This document shows positions 26,670 through 34,824 of a stretch of 52,742 nucleotides of DNA, piece by piece. The notes beneath the pieces are model-generated. The model was not told the origin of the DNA, searched no databases, and saw nothing but the letters and a program-made list of their open reading frames with translations. The position numbers were made by a program, and so were the translations under genes. The DNA is from Oceanobacillus luteolus (GTDB lineage: Bacteria; Bacillota; Bacilli; Bacillales; Amphibacillaceae): the NCBI RefSeq assembly GCF_023715655.1, contig NZ_JAMBON010000024.1, positions 1-52,742 of the forward strand, in the 5' to 3' direction. Within the stretch, counting starts at the first letter, position 1, and the number at the start of each line of letters is the position of its first letter.

Positions 26670-26701
26670 GAGGTAACTAACCATTAATGGTTAGTCACCT
26701 C
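26670..26701 (-). repeat. Long near-perfect palindrome
   Basis: GAGGT, ACTAACCATT and the mirror AATGGTTAGT, ACCTC form a 32-base palindrome with a single A/C mismatch and no real loop. It lies 64 bp after the 3' end of the EEP-type gene. No T tract follows on either strand, so it may be a processing stem, a weak terminator or a protein-binding site. Confidence 0.6.
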
Positions 26702-26764
26702 ATCGACTCTATCAAAAGCAGGTTAGAGTAACAGTCATTCCTAAAAAGTCGTTCTCCCTAAGGT

Positions 26765-27580
26765 TCACCTTCTAATTAGTAAATCTACGACGATAGGTAG
26801 GTGATCGGATGCTTCACTGTATACGACTTCTTGTTTGAAATACTTTATTGTTGGTGATGTTAAAATATAATCAATCCTCTTAGTAGATTCTCTTACTGGG
26901 AATGTATTCCCATCCTCCACGTTAGCAAAGGTATCATTTAAAACAGCCCGTTCCAGCAAAGTACGAAATTCTTTACTGTCCGGTTCCGCGTTTAAATCAC
27001 CTACTAATACACTTGGCTCGTTAAATGAGGAGGTAACTTCGGCAATTTCTTCAACTTGGACTATGCGTTCCTCAGTTGTGAGACCAAGGTGGGTATTATA
27101 AAAATTAATATGGACACCTTTAATATTAATTTTTGCACGCAGTAATCCACGTTGTTCATTCCCGAAGCTTACTAAGTGAATGTTCTCGGATGCGATAATT
27201 GGGTATTTGCTTAGAATTGCGGTTCCATATTGTCGGTTGTTCCCGTATTCTTCTTCAGGCAGCAGATCAAGGTTGGCTCCATATACGTAGTGATAATCCA
27301 GGAGACTTGCCAACTTCCTTGCTTGATCTTCAAAATTGCTTCTTTCTCCAAAAAACCTATCAACTTCCTGTATGCCGATAATTTCAGCTCCAGTATTCTC
27401 AATTACGTTGCTGATACGCTGTAAATCTAGTTCCTCATCCAGTCCGACTCCATGATGTATGTTATAAGACATCACCTTTACGGGGACAGATTTATCTTTT
27501 CCTTTTGCAAAGACGCTACCTGACATCCCCAATATGAAGAGGCTGCTTATTAATACGATGAAAAGTAATTTTTTCCTCAT
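26765..27580 (-). CDS. Secreted endonuclease/exonuclease/phosphatase family protein
   Basis: A 271-residue protein with a signal peptide (cleavage near SVFAKG, residue 25). All EEP motifs are present: MSYNIHHG, GIQEVDR (metal Glu), THLGL, GDLNAEPDS, RIDYIL and the final SDHLPIV with the catalytic His. EEP enzymes cleave phosphodiesters in nucleic acids, sphingomyelin or phosphoinositides. The sequence looks most like the YafD/metal-dependent hydrolase group. It is 21 bp downstream of the YdcF-like lipoprotein gene, so the two are probably one operon for surface proteins. Confidence 0.9.
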   Translation of the reverse strand: MRKKLLFIVLISSLFILGMSGSVFAKGKDKSVPVKVMSYNIHHGVGLDEELDLQRISNVIENTGAEIIGIQEVDRFFGERSNFEDQARKLASLLDYHYVYGANLDLLPEEEYGNNRQYGTAILSKYPIIASENIHLVSFGNEQRGLLRAKINIKGVHINFYNTHLGLTTEERIVQVEEIAEVTSSFNEPSVLVGDLNAEPDSKEFRTLLERAVLNDTFANVEDGNTFPVRESTKRIDYILTSPTIKYFKQEVVYSEASDHLPIVVDLLIRR

Positions 27581-27601
27581 ATATCTTCTCCTCCTATCAC
27601 G

Positions 27602-28828
27602 TTATCTCTGTGCACCAGGAAACTGCCAAATGCCAGTCGCTCTAATCAAGTCGCGATATATAACAAGTTCTTCATCTTTGGAAACATTGCCGGCCTCTTC
27701 ATTGCTTTCGAAATCCATGTAAACAATATTTGAAATATCACGGTCTGTTTGTTCGTCACCTTTCTTTTCCATCATCTGATTAACTTCGTTGAAAATGGTG
27801 AGCGCTCTCTGCATATGTGTTGCACTTGAAATAATTGTTATGTCCTGGATATCTTCCTCATCAATAATTTCCATTGAAAAGAGTGCATTTTCCACAGTAT
27901 CCGTTGCTCTGTCTTCCTTAAAAATACGTTCCTCTTCTATGCCGTTTTCCGTAAGCCAGTCGAACATGACATCAGCTTCTGTAATTCCTTTTTTGGGAAC
28001 GCCTCCGGTAACAATTATTTTTGAATCTGGATATGTTTCAGCTGCATCTTTTGCAACTTTTAATCTCTCTAATAGGGTCTCTTCCATTTCCCCGTCCTCA
28101 GATAAAGCATAGCCAAGGACGACAAAAGCATGGTCGGTTTCAGGTAAATCAGTTGGAATTTCTGTTACCAATTCCTCTTTGGTAATTGTTTCTACCAATT
28201 CAATTTTCTCCTCATACGCTGCGGCCTTCTGCTCGTCCAGCTCTTTTAATCTATCAAATCCAGCTTGATAATCCTCTTCATTGTCTTCTACTTTTGAATA
28301 GATAGTATGCATAAGCTGGGCGTTAAAATGTTTATCATCAAATTTCAGAATTTCTTCGTATGTCTGTAATGCTTCAGGTATTTTCTTCTGTAAAATTTGA
28401 GTGGATGCGAGGGAATATTTCAAATCAGTATCATAAGGGTCGATTTCGGATGCAAGTCTGAAAGCTTGCTCCACCACATCGTAATCACCATGCAAAGTAA
28501 TCCCTTTAAATATCTCTTCTTCGGCTACTTTCAGATCTCCTCCATACCAGTAATAATGCATGGCGATATCGCGAAGTGCCTGAATTCGTTCACTTGTAGG
28601 TGAGTTGTTTTTTACTTGGTTGAACAAATCTTCTATATCTTCCGCTTGTGTGACTTCATCAGTGGAATTATTGTTGGAATCACTGGTTTCCTCATCGGCG
28701 TTTTCTTCCGTGGTCAGTGTTTCTACAGTTGCATTGGAGTTTGGATCCGTATTATCATCGCAAGCGTATAATCCAACCAGCAAAAAAGTCATTATTACCA
28801 ATACAATATACTGCAAATTCACTCTCAT
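27602..28828 (-). CDS. Lipoprotein with TPR repeats and YdcF/DUF218 domain
   Basis: 408 residues. Signal peptide and lipobox VGLYAC (Cys23), then a Ser/Thr/Glu-rich linker. Residues 65-210 are TPR-like helices (ALRDIAMHYYWYG and LKYSLASTQILQKK among them). Residues 230-370 form a DUF218/YdcF domain with the HAFVVLGYAL, IIVTGGVPKKGITEAD and TDTVENALFS motifs. DUF218 proteins such as ElyC and SanA act at the cell envelope and have been linked to polysaccharide or lipid-carrier metabolism. TPR plus DUF218 on one lipoprotein suggests an envelope assembly role. Followed at 21 bp by the EEP gene. Confidence 0.85.
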   Translation of the reverse strand: MRVNLQYIVLVIMTFLLVGLYACDDNTDPNSNATVETLTTEENADEETSDSNNNSTDEVTQAEDIEDLFNQVKNNSPTSERIQALRDIAMHYYWYGGDLKVAEEEIFKGITLHGDYDVVEQAFRLASEIDPYDTDLKYSLASTQILQKKIPEALQTYEEILKFDDKHFNAQLMHTIYSKVEDNEEDYQAGFDRLKELDEQKAAAYEEKIELVETITKEELVTEIPTDLPETDHAFVVLGYALSEDGEMEETLLERLKVAKDAAETYPDSKIIVTGGVPKKGITEADVMFDWLTENGIEEERIFKEDRATDTVENALFSMEIIDEEDIQDITIISSATHMQRALTIFNEVNQMMEKKGDEQTDRDISNIVYMDFESNEEAGNVSKDEELVIYRDLIRATGIWQFPGAQR

Positions 28829-29336
28829 ATTATCTATTACCTCCCGCTAGGTATTGTATTGATTAGAAATTAACTACAGATCCCCTGTCCCCTAAAGCGT
28901 TTCTAAAAGTTCGAGTCTGCTTGGCGTTCCTCAATTCATATAATTCGCCACTTCAAGTAAAGTGGGGGGAGCTTTGGGGTAATTCGTGTTCACCTCCTAT
29001 TTTATGGAATATAATCCAAATTCTTAATTTATTTAATTATATCTCAATTCGGTAAGCTATAGTATTACAATTCTATTAAAGGTATTCAATTGAAAACATA
29101 GATTTACTTAATATTTGAATAAGTATAATGTTAGTGAAAGAGAAAATATATTTATATATTAAAATTACATATAATACTACTGATATTCACGAAAATACTA
29201 GTACATCAAAAAGAAGGGAGTAGGGAAAAATCTGAATGAAGTTGATTCGGGTTTGCATTATAGAAAATGTTTGGGAATTGCTTTTATGAACATACTTATA
29301 CGTTCATATGTAATTAGAAGAAAGGAGAATGAATGA
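28829..29336. other. 500-bp noncoding region with a GC-rich inverted repeat
   Basis: No gene is visible. CCCCTAAAGC near 28890 can pair with GCTTTGGGG near 28970, enclosing TTGGCG/CGCCA and CCACTT/AAGTGG stems. This is GC-rich against an AT-rich background and may be a structured RNA or leader for the minus-strand lipoprotein operon. It does not form a tRNA cloverleaf. The rest is AT-rich with no clear motif. Confidence 0.4.
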
Positions 29337-29741
29337 ATGATAAAACCTTATTTAATGTTTAATCGGGAATGTGAGGAAGCGTTCACCTTGTATCAAAAAG
29401 CGTTTGATGGAGAAATTACTATGATTCAAAAATATAGTGAAATGCCAGCAAACCCTGATTTCATAGTGGCTGAAAATGATAAAGACCTAATTTTACATGC
29501 AGAGGTAAGGATAACTGAATCTGCTACCATTTTGGGGGCGGATATGAAGCAGGAGTCTTCAGATTCAGGGAGAGTCGCGATCAGTGTCGAATTAGATTCT
29601 AAAGAACGTGCGAAAAATGCTTGGAACATGCTTAGTAATGGAGGAAGCATTCATATGGACCTACAACCTACATTCTTTGCAAAACTTCACGGATCATTAA
29701 AGGATAAATTCGGAGTTACTTGGATGTTTACCGTTCGTTAA
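29337..29741 (+). CDS. PhnB-like VOC family protein
   Basis: A 134-residue protein of the PhnB/3-demethylubiquinone methyltransferase-like VOC group. It has the opening PYLMFNRECEEAFTLYQKAFDG, a middle AEVRI segment and the closing FGVTWMF. Family members bind small molecules and usually lack a known activity. RBS AAAGGAGAATG. Single gene. Confidence 0.88.
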   Translation: MIKPYLMFNRECEEAFTLYQKAFDGEITMIQKYSEMPANPDFIVAENDKDLILHAEVRITESATILGADMKQESSDSGRVAISVELDSKERAKNAWNMLSNGGSIHMDLQPTFFAKLHGSLKDKFGVTWMFTVR

Positions 29742-30000
29742 ATAGAAAGAGGTACTGCCTTTATACTCTTAGGATAAGTGAAACAAGATCACATAGCACT
29801 ATAAAATGTAGTCCAGCTTACCATTGTCCCTAAGGGGAATGGTTAATTTCCTCCTAAACAAACGGGGGCGCCAATCCAGGAAGGGCTAACGCTCTTTTAG
29901 TCGAATTTATTGTAATAAGTGTGCAAGTTTGTGGAAGAAGGGATGATATATGGATTTGTAGAACTTATTACTTAATCTTTCTTCTGAAAGGAGTGTGTAA
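29742..30000. other. Intergenic stretch
   Basis: No gene. The sequence around 29860-29900 is GC-richer (ACGGGGGCGCC) without a clear hairpin. It holds the promoter of the S51 peptidase gene. Confidence 0.5.
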
Positions 30001-30699
30001 ATGAGACAAATAATTGCTCTTGGTGGTGGTGGATTTTCAATGGAACCCAATAATCCATTGTTAGATTTGTATATATTAAAACAAGCAAAGAAAGTTAATC
30101 CGCAAATTTGCTTTATCCCTACTGCAAGTGGAGATTCTGAAAATTATATATCAAGGTTTTATAACTTTTTTAATCAACAAGATTGTAAACCATCCCATTT
30201 ATCCTTATTTGAACCTCCAACAAGGGATCTTGAGGGCTTTATTTTAGAAAAGGACATTGTTTACGTTGGTGGAGGAAACACTAAAAATCTTTTAGCTTTG
30301 TGGAAAGAATGGGGGTTAGACAGTATTTTAAGAAAAGCGTGGAATCAAGGCGTTATTTTAGCTGGGTTAAGTGCGGGTTCCATTTGTTGGTTTGAAGAAG
30401 GAGTTACTGACTCGTATGGAGATGGACTTGAACCAATAAAATGTTTGGGTTTCTTGAAGGGGAGTAATTGTCCGCATTACGATGGAGAAATAGATAGAAG
30501 ACCTACATATCACAAACTTATCGAATCAAAAGAAATACAAGCAGGGGTCGCGGTTGATGATGGAGTTGCTATTCATTACAAGGAACAAGGAATTAGTAAA
30601 ATAGTTAGCTCAAGGCCTAACGCTAAGGCGTATAGTGTTTCCTTCGAAACTGAAGTTGTTGAGGCAACACTTCAGACAGAATTTTTAGGTTCTTATTGA
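30001..30699 (+). CDS. Peptidase S51 family (peptidase E-like)
   Basis: A 232-residue S51 peptidase like B. subtilis YgaJ. The nucleophile serine lies in AGLSAGSICWF (Ser124), preceded by VYVGGGNTKNLL. The partner Asp/His region includes HYDGEIDRR. PepE enzymes cut N-terminal Asp-X dipeptides. YgaJ-type proteins are shorter on substrate evidence, so the exact specificity is inferred. AAAGGAGTG lies before the ATG. Confidence 0.9.
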   Translation: MRQIIALGGGGFSMEPNNPLLDLYILKQAKKVNPQICFIPTASGDSENYISRFYNFFNQQDCKPSHLSLFEPPTRDLEGFILEKDIVYVGGGNTKNLLALWKEWGLDSILRKAWNQGVILAGLSAGSICWFEEGVTDSYGDGLEPIKCLGFLKGSNCPHYDGEIDRRPTYHKLIESKEIQAGVAVDDGVAIHYKEQGISKIVSSRPNAKAYSVSFETEVVEATLQTEFLGSY

Positions 30700-30709
30700 A
30701 CTAAATGAA

Positions 30710-30834
30710 ATGAGTTTATGGGGAAATGAAGACGTAAATCGGTAACTTATGATTAGTTTAATTATTGGAGGGTTCTTAGGTGTACTCATTGTATCTGGAA
30801 TAAGAATGATAGTGTTAGAGGATTGTACATTCAA
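30710..30834 (+). pseudogene. Remnant of a second copy of the small membrane protein gene at 21473
   Basis: Bases 30710-30808 match 21540-21638 closely. The frame reads MSLWGNEDVNR, a TAA where the intact gene has Gln, then LMISLIIGGFLGVLIVSGIRM, after which homology is lost. The start, first helix and tail are missing. It sits between the S51 peptidase gene and the T-box leader. Confidence 0.75.
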
Positions 30835-30890
30835 CTAAAAATCCTACTCCACATTTCATAGAATTGTGGTAAAATATTCCTAAATCTAAA

Positions 30891-31188
30891 AGCGATGTGG
30901 AGAGTATATGTGCTTAAGCATGACAGAGAACTCCGTTAGCTGGGATGGAGGATGTAGGAGCACATGGAACCAAGCCTTGGAGCTGCACATAGGAAATTGT
31001 CTGTTTTAGATGGATGATGTGCCGGTTTCTCCCGTTAAAGAGATAGAGTATGACCTGCAATCTATTGTGCAGAAGTACTCGAAAAGGTTTTCGTGGCGAC
31101 ACAAAAACAAATTGAGGTGGCACCACGAACTTCTGAATTCAGGAGTCTCGTCCTCAAGTCTAATGACTTGGGGGTGGGGCTCTTTTTT
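30891..31188 (+). promoter_or_regulatory. T-box riboswitch leader, reads as glutamine-type
   Basis: All T-box parts are visible. Stem I base is AGC 30891-30893 with GCT 30982-30984, with a GATG/TTGGAG kink-turn. The S-turn pairs AGTA 30903-30906 with GAA 30967-30969, and the upper stem is ATGTGC with GCACAT. The ACAGAGA and GCTG elements are near the top. The T-box core is TTGAGG, TGGCACC, ACGA (31112-31127). The antiterminator pairs TTGAGG and ACGA with TCGTCCTCAA at 31148-31157. The competing terminator is GAGTCTCGTCCTCAAGT with ACTTGGGGGTGGGGCTC and a T run. By analogy with other T-boxes the specifier after GAA-N is CAA (30971-30973), glutamine. TGGC would pair with a G73 discriminator, as tRNA-Gln has. 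It controls the MFS gene 36 bp downstream. Confidence 0.9.
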
Positions 31189-31223
31189 AATGGCTATCAA
31201 TATTGAATTTAGGAGTGGAATCC

Positions 31224-32423
31224 ATGTTGAAACTGATGAAGTGGAGAAATCCCTTATTACTTTTATTAGGTATTGGCGTATCCAATTTAGGTGCCTGGAT
31301 CTATTTGATTGCGCTTAACTTGATTATTTTGGATATGACAGGATCGGCATTAGCGGTATCTGTCCTTTATATCCTTTTACCGATTGCTGCTTTATGCACA
31401 AATTTTTGGTCAGGAAGTTTTATTGACAGGTTGAATAAAAGGAACTTAATGATTTTCTTAGACATAATCAGAGCATTGTTCATATTTTTCCTCCCGTTGA
31501 TTGAATCCCTGATCCTAATTTATGTGTGGGTTTTTATCATCAATATTGCGAGTTCCATTTTTGGTCCTACATCTATGGTATATATGACGAAGCTGATAGA
31601 TAAGAAAGATAGACAAAGATTTAATGCATTTCGAAATTTCATTAATTCAAGTGGCTTTATTTTGGGGCCTTCCATTGCAGGGGGTTTATTTATCATATAT
31701 CTGGCAATCCAGCTAAATGCTTTAGCATTATGTATATCAGCGGTGATCATCTTTTTACTTCCCAATTTAGAATTAAAAGGGGAAGTTATTTCTCAAAAAG
31801 TTGGCATTGCCGTAATCAAAAATGATTGGAGAGAAATCCTCCGTTTTAGTAAATCAAACACGCATATAACATTGGTTTATGTTCTCTTTAGCGGAGTTAC
31901 AGTTTGTATGACTGCGTTGGACTCTTTAGAAGCTGCATTTGCAACAAAAGTTCTTTTTTTATCTGAGAGTACCTATGGTTTTCTTGTAAGTGTCGCAGGA
32001 ATCGGGATTATCTTTGGCTCACTATCAAATGCTTTGCTCGCTAATACGTTGAAAGTGAGAGCGCTTATTGGTTTTGGTGCAATCTTTACACCACTTGGTT
32101 ATTTGATCTTTGCATTTTCGCAGGGTTTTATTACGGCATCCATAGGATTTTTTATATTAACGTTCGCCTTGTCATACGCAAATACGGGGTTCTTAACATT
32201 TTATCAAAACAACGTACATGCCGAAATTATGGGGAGATTCTCTAGTTTTTTTGGGGTGTTAGAGGCATTATTAATTATCCTATTCACAGGAATAGTTGGA
32301 GTTTTTTCTGAGTTATACGGTATTCGGTTTGTGTATATTATAGGCTCATTTGCATTCTTGGTATTAGGATTCATTGTGAATTGGGTTATATGGGATAAGT
32401 CGAAAAAAGCCTATTATTATTGA
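31224..32423 (+). CDS. MFS transporter under T-box control
   Basis: A 399-residue major facilitator with twelve predicted helices. It begins WRNPLLLLLGIGVSNLGAWIYLIA, and the loop 2-3 motif GSFIDRLNKRN is of the drug-H+ antiporter type. It resembles MFS_3/macrolide-efflux and enterobactin-exporter-like proteins, so export of a small molecule is likelier than import. The ATG 31224 follows AGGAGTGG. An in-frame upstream start lies too close to the riboswitch terminator. Its only visible control is the T-box, meaning it is made when the cognate uncharged tRNA accumulates. Substrate unknown. Confidence 0.88.
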   Translation: MLKLMKWRNPLLLLLGIGVSNLGAWIYLIALNLIILDMTGSALAVSVLYILLPIAALCTNFWSGSFIDRLNKRNLMIFLDIIRALFIFFLPLIESLILIYVWVFIINIASSIFGPTSMVYMTKLIDKKDRQRFNAFRNFINSSGFILGPSIAGGLFIIYLAIQLNALALCISAVIIFLLPNLELKGEVISQKVGIAVIKNDWREILRFSKSNTHITLVYVLFSGVTVCMTALDSLEAAFATKVLFLSESTYGFLVSVAGIGIIFGSLSNALLANTLKVRALIGFGAIFTPLGYLIFAFSQGFITASIGFFILTFALSYANTGFLTFYQNNVHAEIMGRFSSFFGVLEALLIILFTGIVGVFSELYGIRFVYIIGSFAFLVLGFIVNWVIWDKSKKAYYY

Positions 32424-32459
32424 GGATACTTTCTTTCAATGGTTAATAGATAGAGCAAA

Positions 32460-32497
32460 AACTGGCTGGTTAAATCTAATAGATTATCCAGCCAGTT
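32460..32497 (+). terminator. Terminator hairpin after the MFS gene
   Basis: AACTGGCTGG and CCAGCCAGTT form a perfect 10-bp stem around an 18-base loop. Only CTATAATAAAAAT follows, so the T run is weak. Confidence 0.65.
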
Positions 32498-32598
32498 CTA
32501 TAATAAAAATCTTCACACCAGCTCAGCGATTTTTTTATTATGGTTAAATAGATTAAAGATATCAAGATTATTTTCTAAAAAATAAAAAGTGGAAAAAG

Positions 32599-32627
32599 TG
32601 CAACGATTGTAAGATGGATTTCGAATA
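32599..32627 (+). promoter_or_regulatory. Candidate ECF-type autoregulated promoter
   Basis: TGCAAC at 32599-32604 and CGAATA at 32622-32627 are 17 bases apart, 33 bp before the sigma factor gene. An AAC-containing -35 and a CG-starting -10 are usual for ECF sigma factors that drive their own operon. Evidence is one site only. Confidence 0.4.
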
Positions 32628-32659
32628 TAGGTATGAATGAAGTAGAAAGGAGCTGAAAG

Positions 32660-33196
32660 GTGTTAACCGATAAGCGTTTAATTCGTTACATATTAAAAAA
32701 AGGTTCGGATCAAGCTGCGGATGAATTGATACGACGTTATTACGACGACCTGTACTTTTATCTTTATCGTCAAGTAGGTAACGGAAATGACGCTCTTGAT
32801 TTAACACAGGACGTTTTTATCGCTGCTTTAAAAGGATTGAGTTCATATGATGATCGCAAATCATCCTTTAGAACATGGCTCTTCCGTATTGGAACCTATA
32901 AAGTCATTGATGCACGACGCAAGGTGAAGATGACTTGGTCAGAATTGAAAGATGAAGGGTGGATTGAAGAAAAGGATTTTAATGAAAGTTTGTATCAGAA
33001 GGAACTATTAGGGGCGATTAATCAATATGTTGCAAGCTTTCGTCCGGAGATTCAGGAAGTCTTCCGATTAAGAGTCTATGGGGAATTATCATTTCCAGAG
33101 ATTGCTTCATTACTTGCTCAAAAGGAAGAGCGAATCAAAGCCCAATACTATCGGCTGATTAAAAAAATTAGAGAGGAGTTTCCTGAACATGAATAG
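32660..33196 (+). CDS. ECF-like RNA polymerase sigma factor
   Basis: A 178-residue sigma-70 family protein with only regions 2 and 4. Region 2 includes YYDDLYFYLYRQVGNGNDALDLTQDVFIAALKG and the FRTWLFRIGTYKVIDARRK DNA-melting/-10 part. Region 4 is VFRLRVYGELSFPEIASLL plus a basic helix. GTG start with GAAAGGAGC. Its 3' end overlaps the next gene by 8 bp and four more genes follow with overlaps, so it heads a five-gene operon and probably turns it on. The signal is unknown. Confidence 0.9.
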   Translation: MLTDKRLIRYILKKGSDQAADELIRRYYDDLYFYLYRQVGNGNDALDLTQDVFIAALKGLSSYDDRKSSFRTWLFRIGTYKVIDARRKVKMTWSELKDEGWIEEKDFNESLYQKELLGAINQYVASFRPEIQEVFRLRVYGELSFPEIASLLAQKEERIKAQYYRLIKKIREEFPEHE

Positions 33197-33962
33197 TGAG
33201 AAAAACAATATCCCATTCACGCAGGATGAAAAAGAAAAAAGCATTGCTTTTATCTTAAAAGAAGTCAATCTTCGTCCAGTAACGTTTAGCCAGTTTCTTC
33301 GTTCTTATTTTCAAGAAGTTGGTTTCCGCTATCTATTTTGGGGAATGGGAGATATTTTATTTATCGTTGGCCTTTTATTGGTAGGAGTCGGGATACTATA
33401 TTTTCCCGATCTACATCACTTACTTGAGAATGACCTTGATGATATTTATTTTACTATATTTATGGCGTCACCTCTTTGTTATGCACTCTTGTATTTTCTT
33501 GGAATGTGGAAAGAAAGACTGTTAGGAACCTTCGAATTAAAAATGACACTACGAGTTTCTTTGAAGGAACTACTCATTTTACGTATGTTGGCGTTTAGTG
33601 GGATTTCTTTAATTGTGTCTGTCGGGAGTAATCTACTGATTTGGCAATTGCTTGGTCAAGAACTTTCGTTGATGAGATTGTTCAGTCTGTCGTTTTCTTC
33701 CTTGTTCTTATTTGCGAATATTCAACTCCTTTTAGAATACAAAATACCGATGCGTTGCAGTCATTGGGTGACTCCAATGATATGGGGTGTTGTGGGAGTT
33801 CTCTTTGTTTGGAAACAAGACTGGATTGCTCAGCTTCTGATGTATCTGCCAATTTCAATTGTCACAGTGCTTACTTTTGTATTAGTAGTTTTATATTTCT
33901 ATTTATTGCGTCACAACTACTTTATGAAAAAGGAAGGAACGATTACCTATGTTAGTGCTTAA
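33189..33962 (+). CDS. Polytopic membrane protein, possible anti-sigma factor
   Basis: 257 residues: a cytoplasmic N-terminus of about 50 residues (FTQDEKEKSIAFILKEVNLRP) and six hydrophobic helices between about 52 and 245. The position, directly coupled to the sigma gene, is where anti-sigma factors of ECF operons usually lie. However, it has no ASD zinc motif and is more membrane-embedded than usual. It overlaps the ABC ATPase gene by 14 bp. The anti-sigma role is inference from context only. Confidence 0.7.
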   Translation: MNSEKNNIPFTQDEKEKSIAFILKEVNLRPVTFSQFLRSYFQEVGFRYLFWGMGDILFIVGLLLVGVGILYFPDLHHLLENDLDDIYFTIFMASPLCYALLYFLGMWKERLLGTFELKMTLRVSLKELLILRMLAFSGISLIVSVGSNLLIWQLLGQELSLMRLFSLSFSSLFLFANIQLLLEYKIPMRCSHWVTPMIWGVVGVLFVWKQDWIAQLLMYLPISIVTVLTFVLVVLYFYLLRHNYFMKKEGTITYVSA

Positions 33963-34824
33963 TCAGGTGAGTAAGAAGTTTAATTCCAATCTAATTTTGA
34001 AGGATATTTCGTTGACTTTTGAAAATGGTGTTTATGGGTTATTGTCTCCAAATGGTGCAGGAAAAACGACACTATTAAAAATGATTACAACTCTTCTATT
34101 CCCAACTTCCGGTGAAATCTTATGGAATGGACAAGCGATTACAGAACTTGGAGCGGACTATCGGGGAAAAATAGGATACTTGCCACAAGAATTTGGTTAT
34201 TACGGCAATTATACTCCTACAAGATTTTTATTATATATTGCAGCATTACAGAAAATGAATAAGCAAGAAGCAAAAGAAAAGATTGATGAGCTACTAGAAC
34301 TTGTTGCACTTTCCGATGTGAAAAACAAGAAAATGAAACGTTTTTCAGGAGGGATGATCCAACGGGTAGGAATTGCTCAAGCGATGTTAAATAACCCGAA
34401 GTTACTCATTTTAGATGAGCCGACAGCAGGCTTAGACCCAAAAGAACGTGTTCGTTTTCGTAATTTAATCCATCGTCTTGCTCAAGACAGGATTGTCATT
34501 TTGTCTACACATATCGTTTCGGATGTGGAGACGATTGCCAAACAAATCATTATGATTAAGAATCATCGTTTGTACTGTTGTGATACACCTTCGCAAATTA
34601 CTCGATCGGTACAAGGGAAAATTTTTGAAGTTCCTGCTACTTATCAATTAACGGGGGAGCAATTGCTATTAAGTGAGACAGAAAGCGATGAAGGTCATTT
34701 ACTGAGAATAGCCAGTCCATTCACCCCAAAGGAAGGACTGGAAGTACGCCCAAGTTTGGAAGATGCATTTCTGTACATTTATCGAGATGGGGTGGCTGAG
34801 GATGTTGCGAATTATCCCCTTTGA
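33949..34824 (+). CDS. ABC transporter ATP-binding protein
   Basis: A 291-residue ATPase with Walker A SPNGAGKTT (residues 33-41), Q-loop in GYLPQEFG (about 80), signature FSGGM (132-136), Walker B LLILDEPTAGLDP (152-164) and the H-loop in LSTHIVSD. It is closest to ATPases of ABC-2-type exporters of the bacitracin/lantibiotic kind. The extra C-terminal 75 residues are typical for that group. It overlaps the permease gene by 23 bp. Confidence 0.95.
   Translation: MLVLNQVSKKFNSNLILKDISLTFENGVYGLLSPNGAGKTTLLKMITTLLFPTSGEILWNGQAITELGADYRGKIGYLPQEFGYYGNYTPTRFLLYIAALQKMNKQEAKEKIDELLELVALSDVKNKKMKRFSGGMIQRVGIAQAMLNNPKLLILDEPTAGLDPKERVRFRNLIHRLAQDRIVILSTHIVSDVETIAKQIIMIKNHRLYCCDTPSQITRSVQGKIFEVPATYQLTGEQLLLSETESDEGHLLRIASPFTPKEGLEVRPSLEDAFLYIYRDGVAEDVANYPL

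Noticed and set aside
28880-28990. A tRNA gene, suggested by GTTCGAGTC
   Set aside because: The T-arm stem does not pair and there is no acceptor or anticodon arm around it.
30996-30998. ATT (Ile) as T-box specifier, from GAAATTG at 30993
   Set aside because: The S-turn pairing with the GAA at 30967 gives a consistent stem I base and kink-turn. TGGC in the T-box pairs with G73, which tRNA-Ile lacks.
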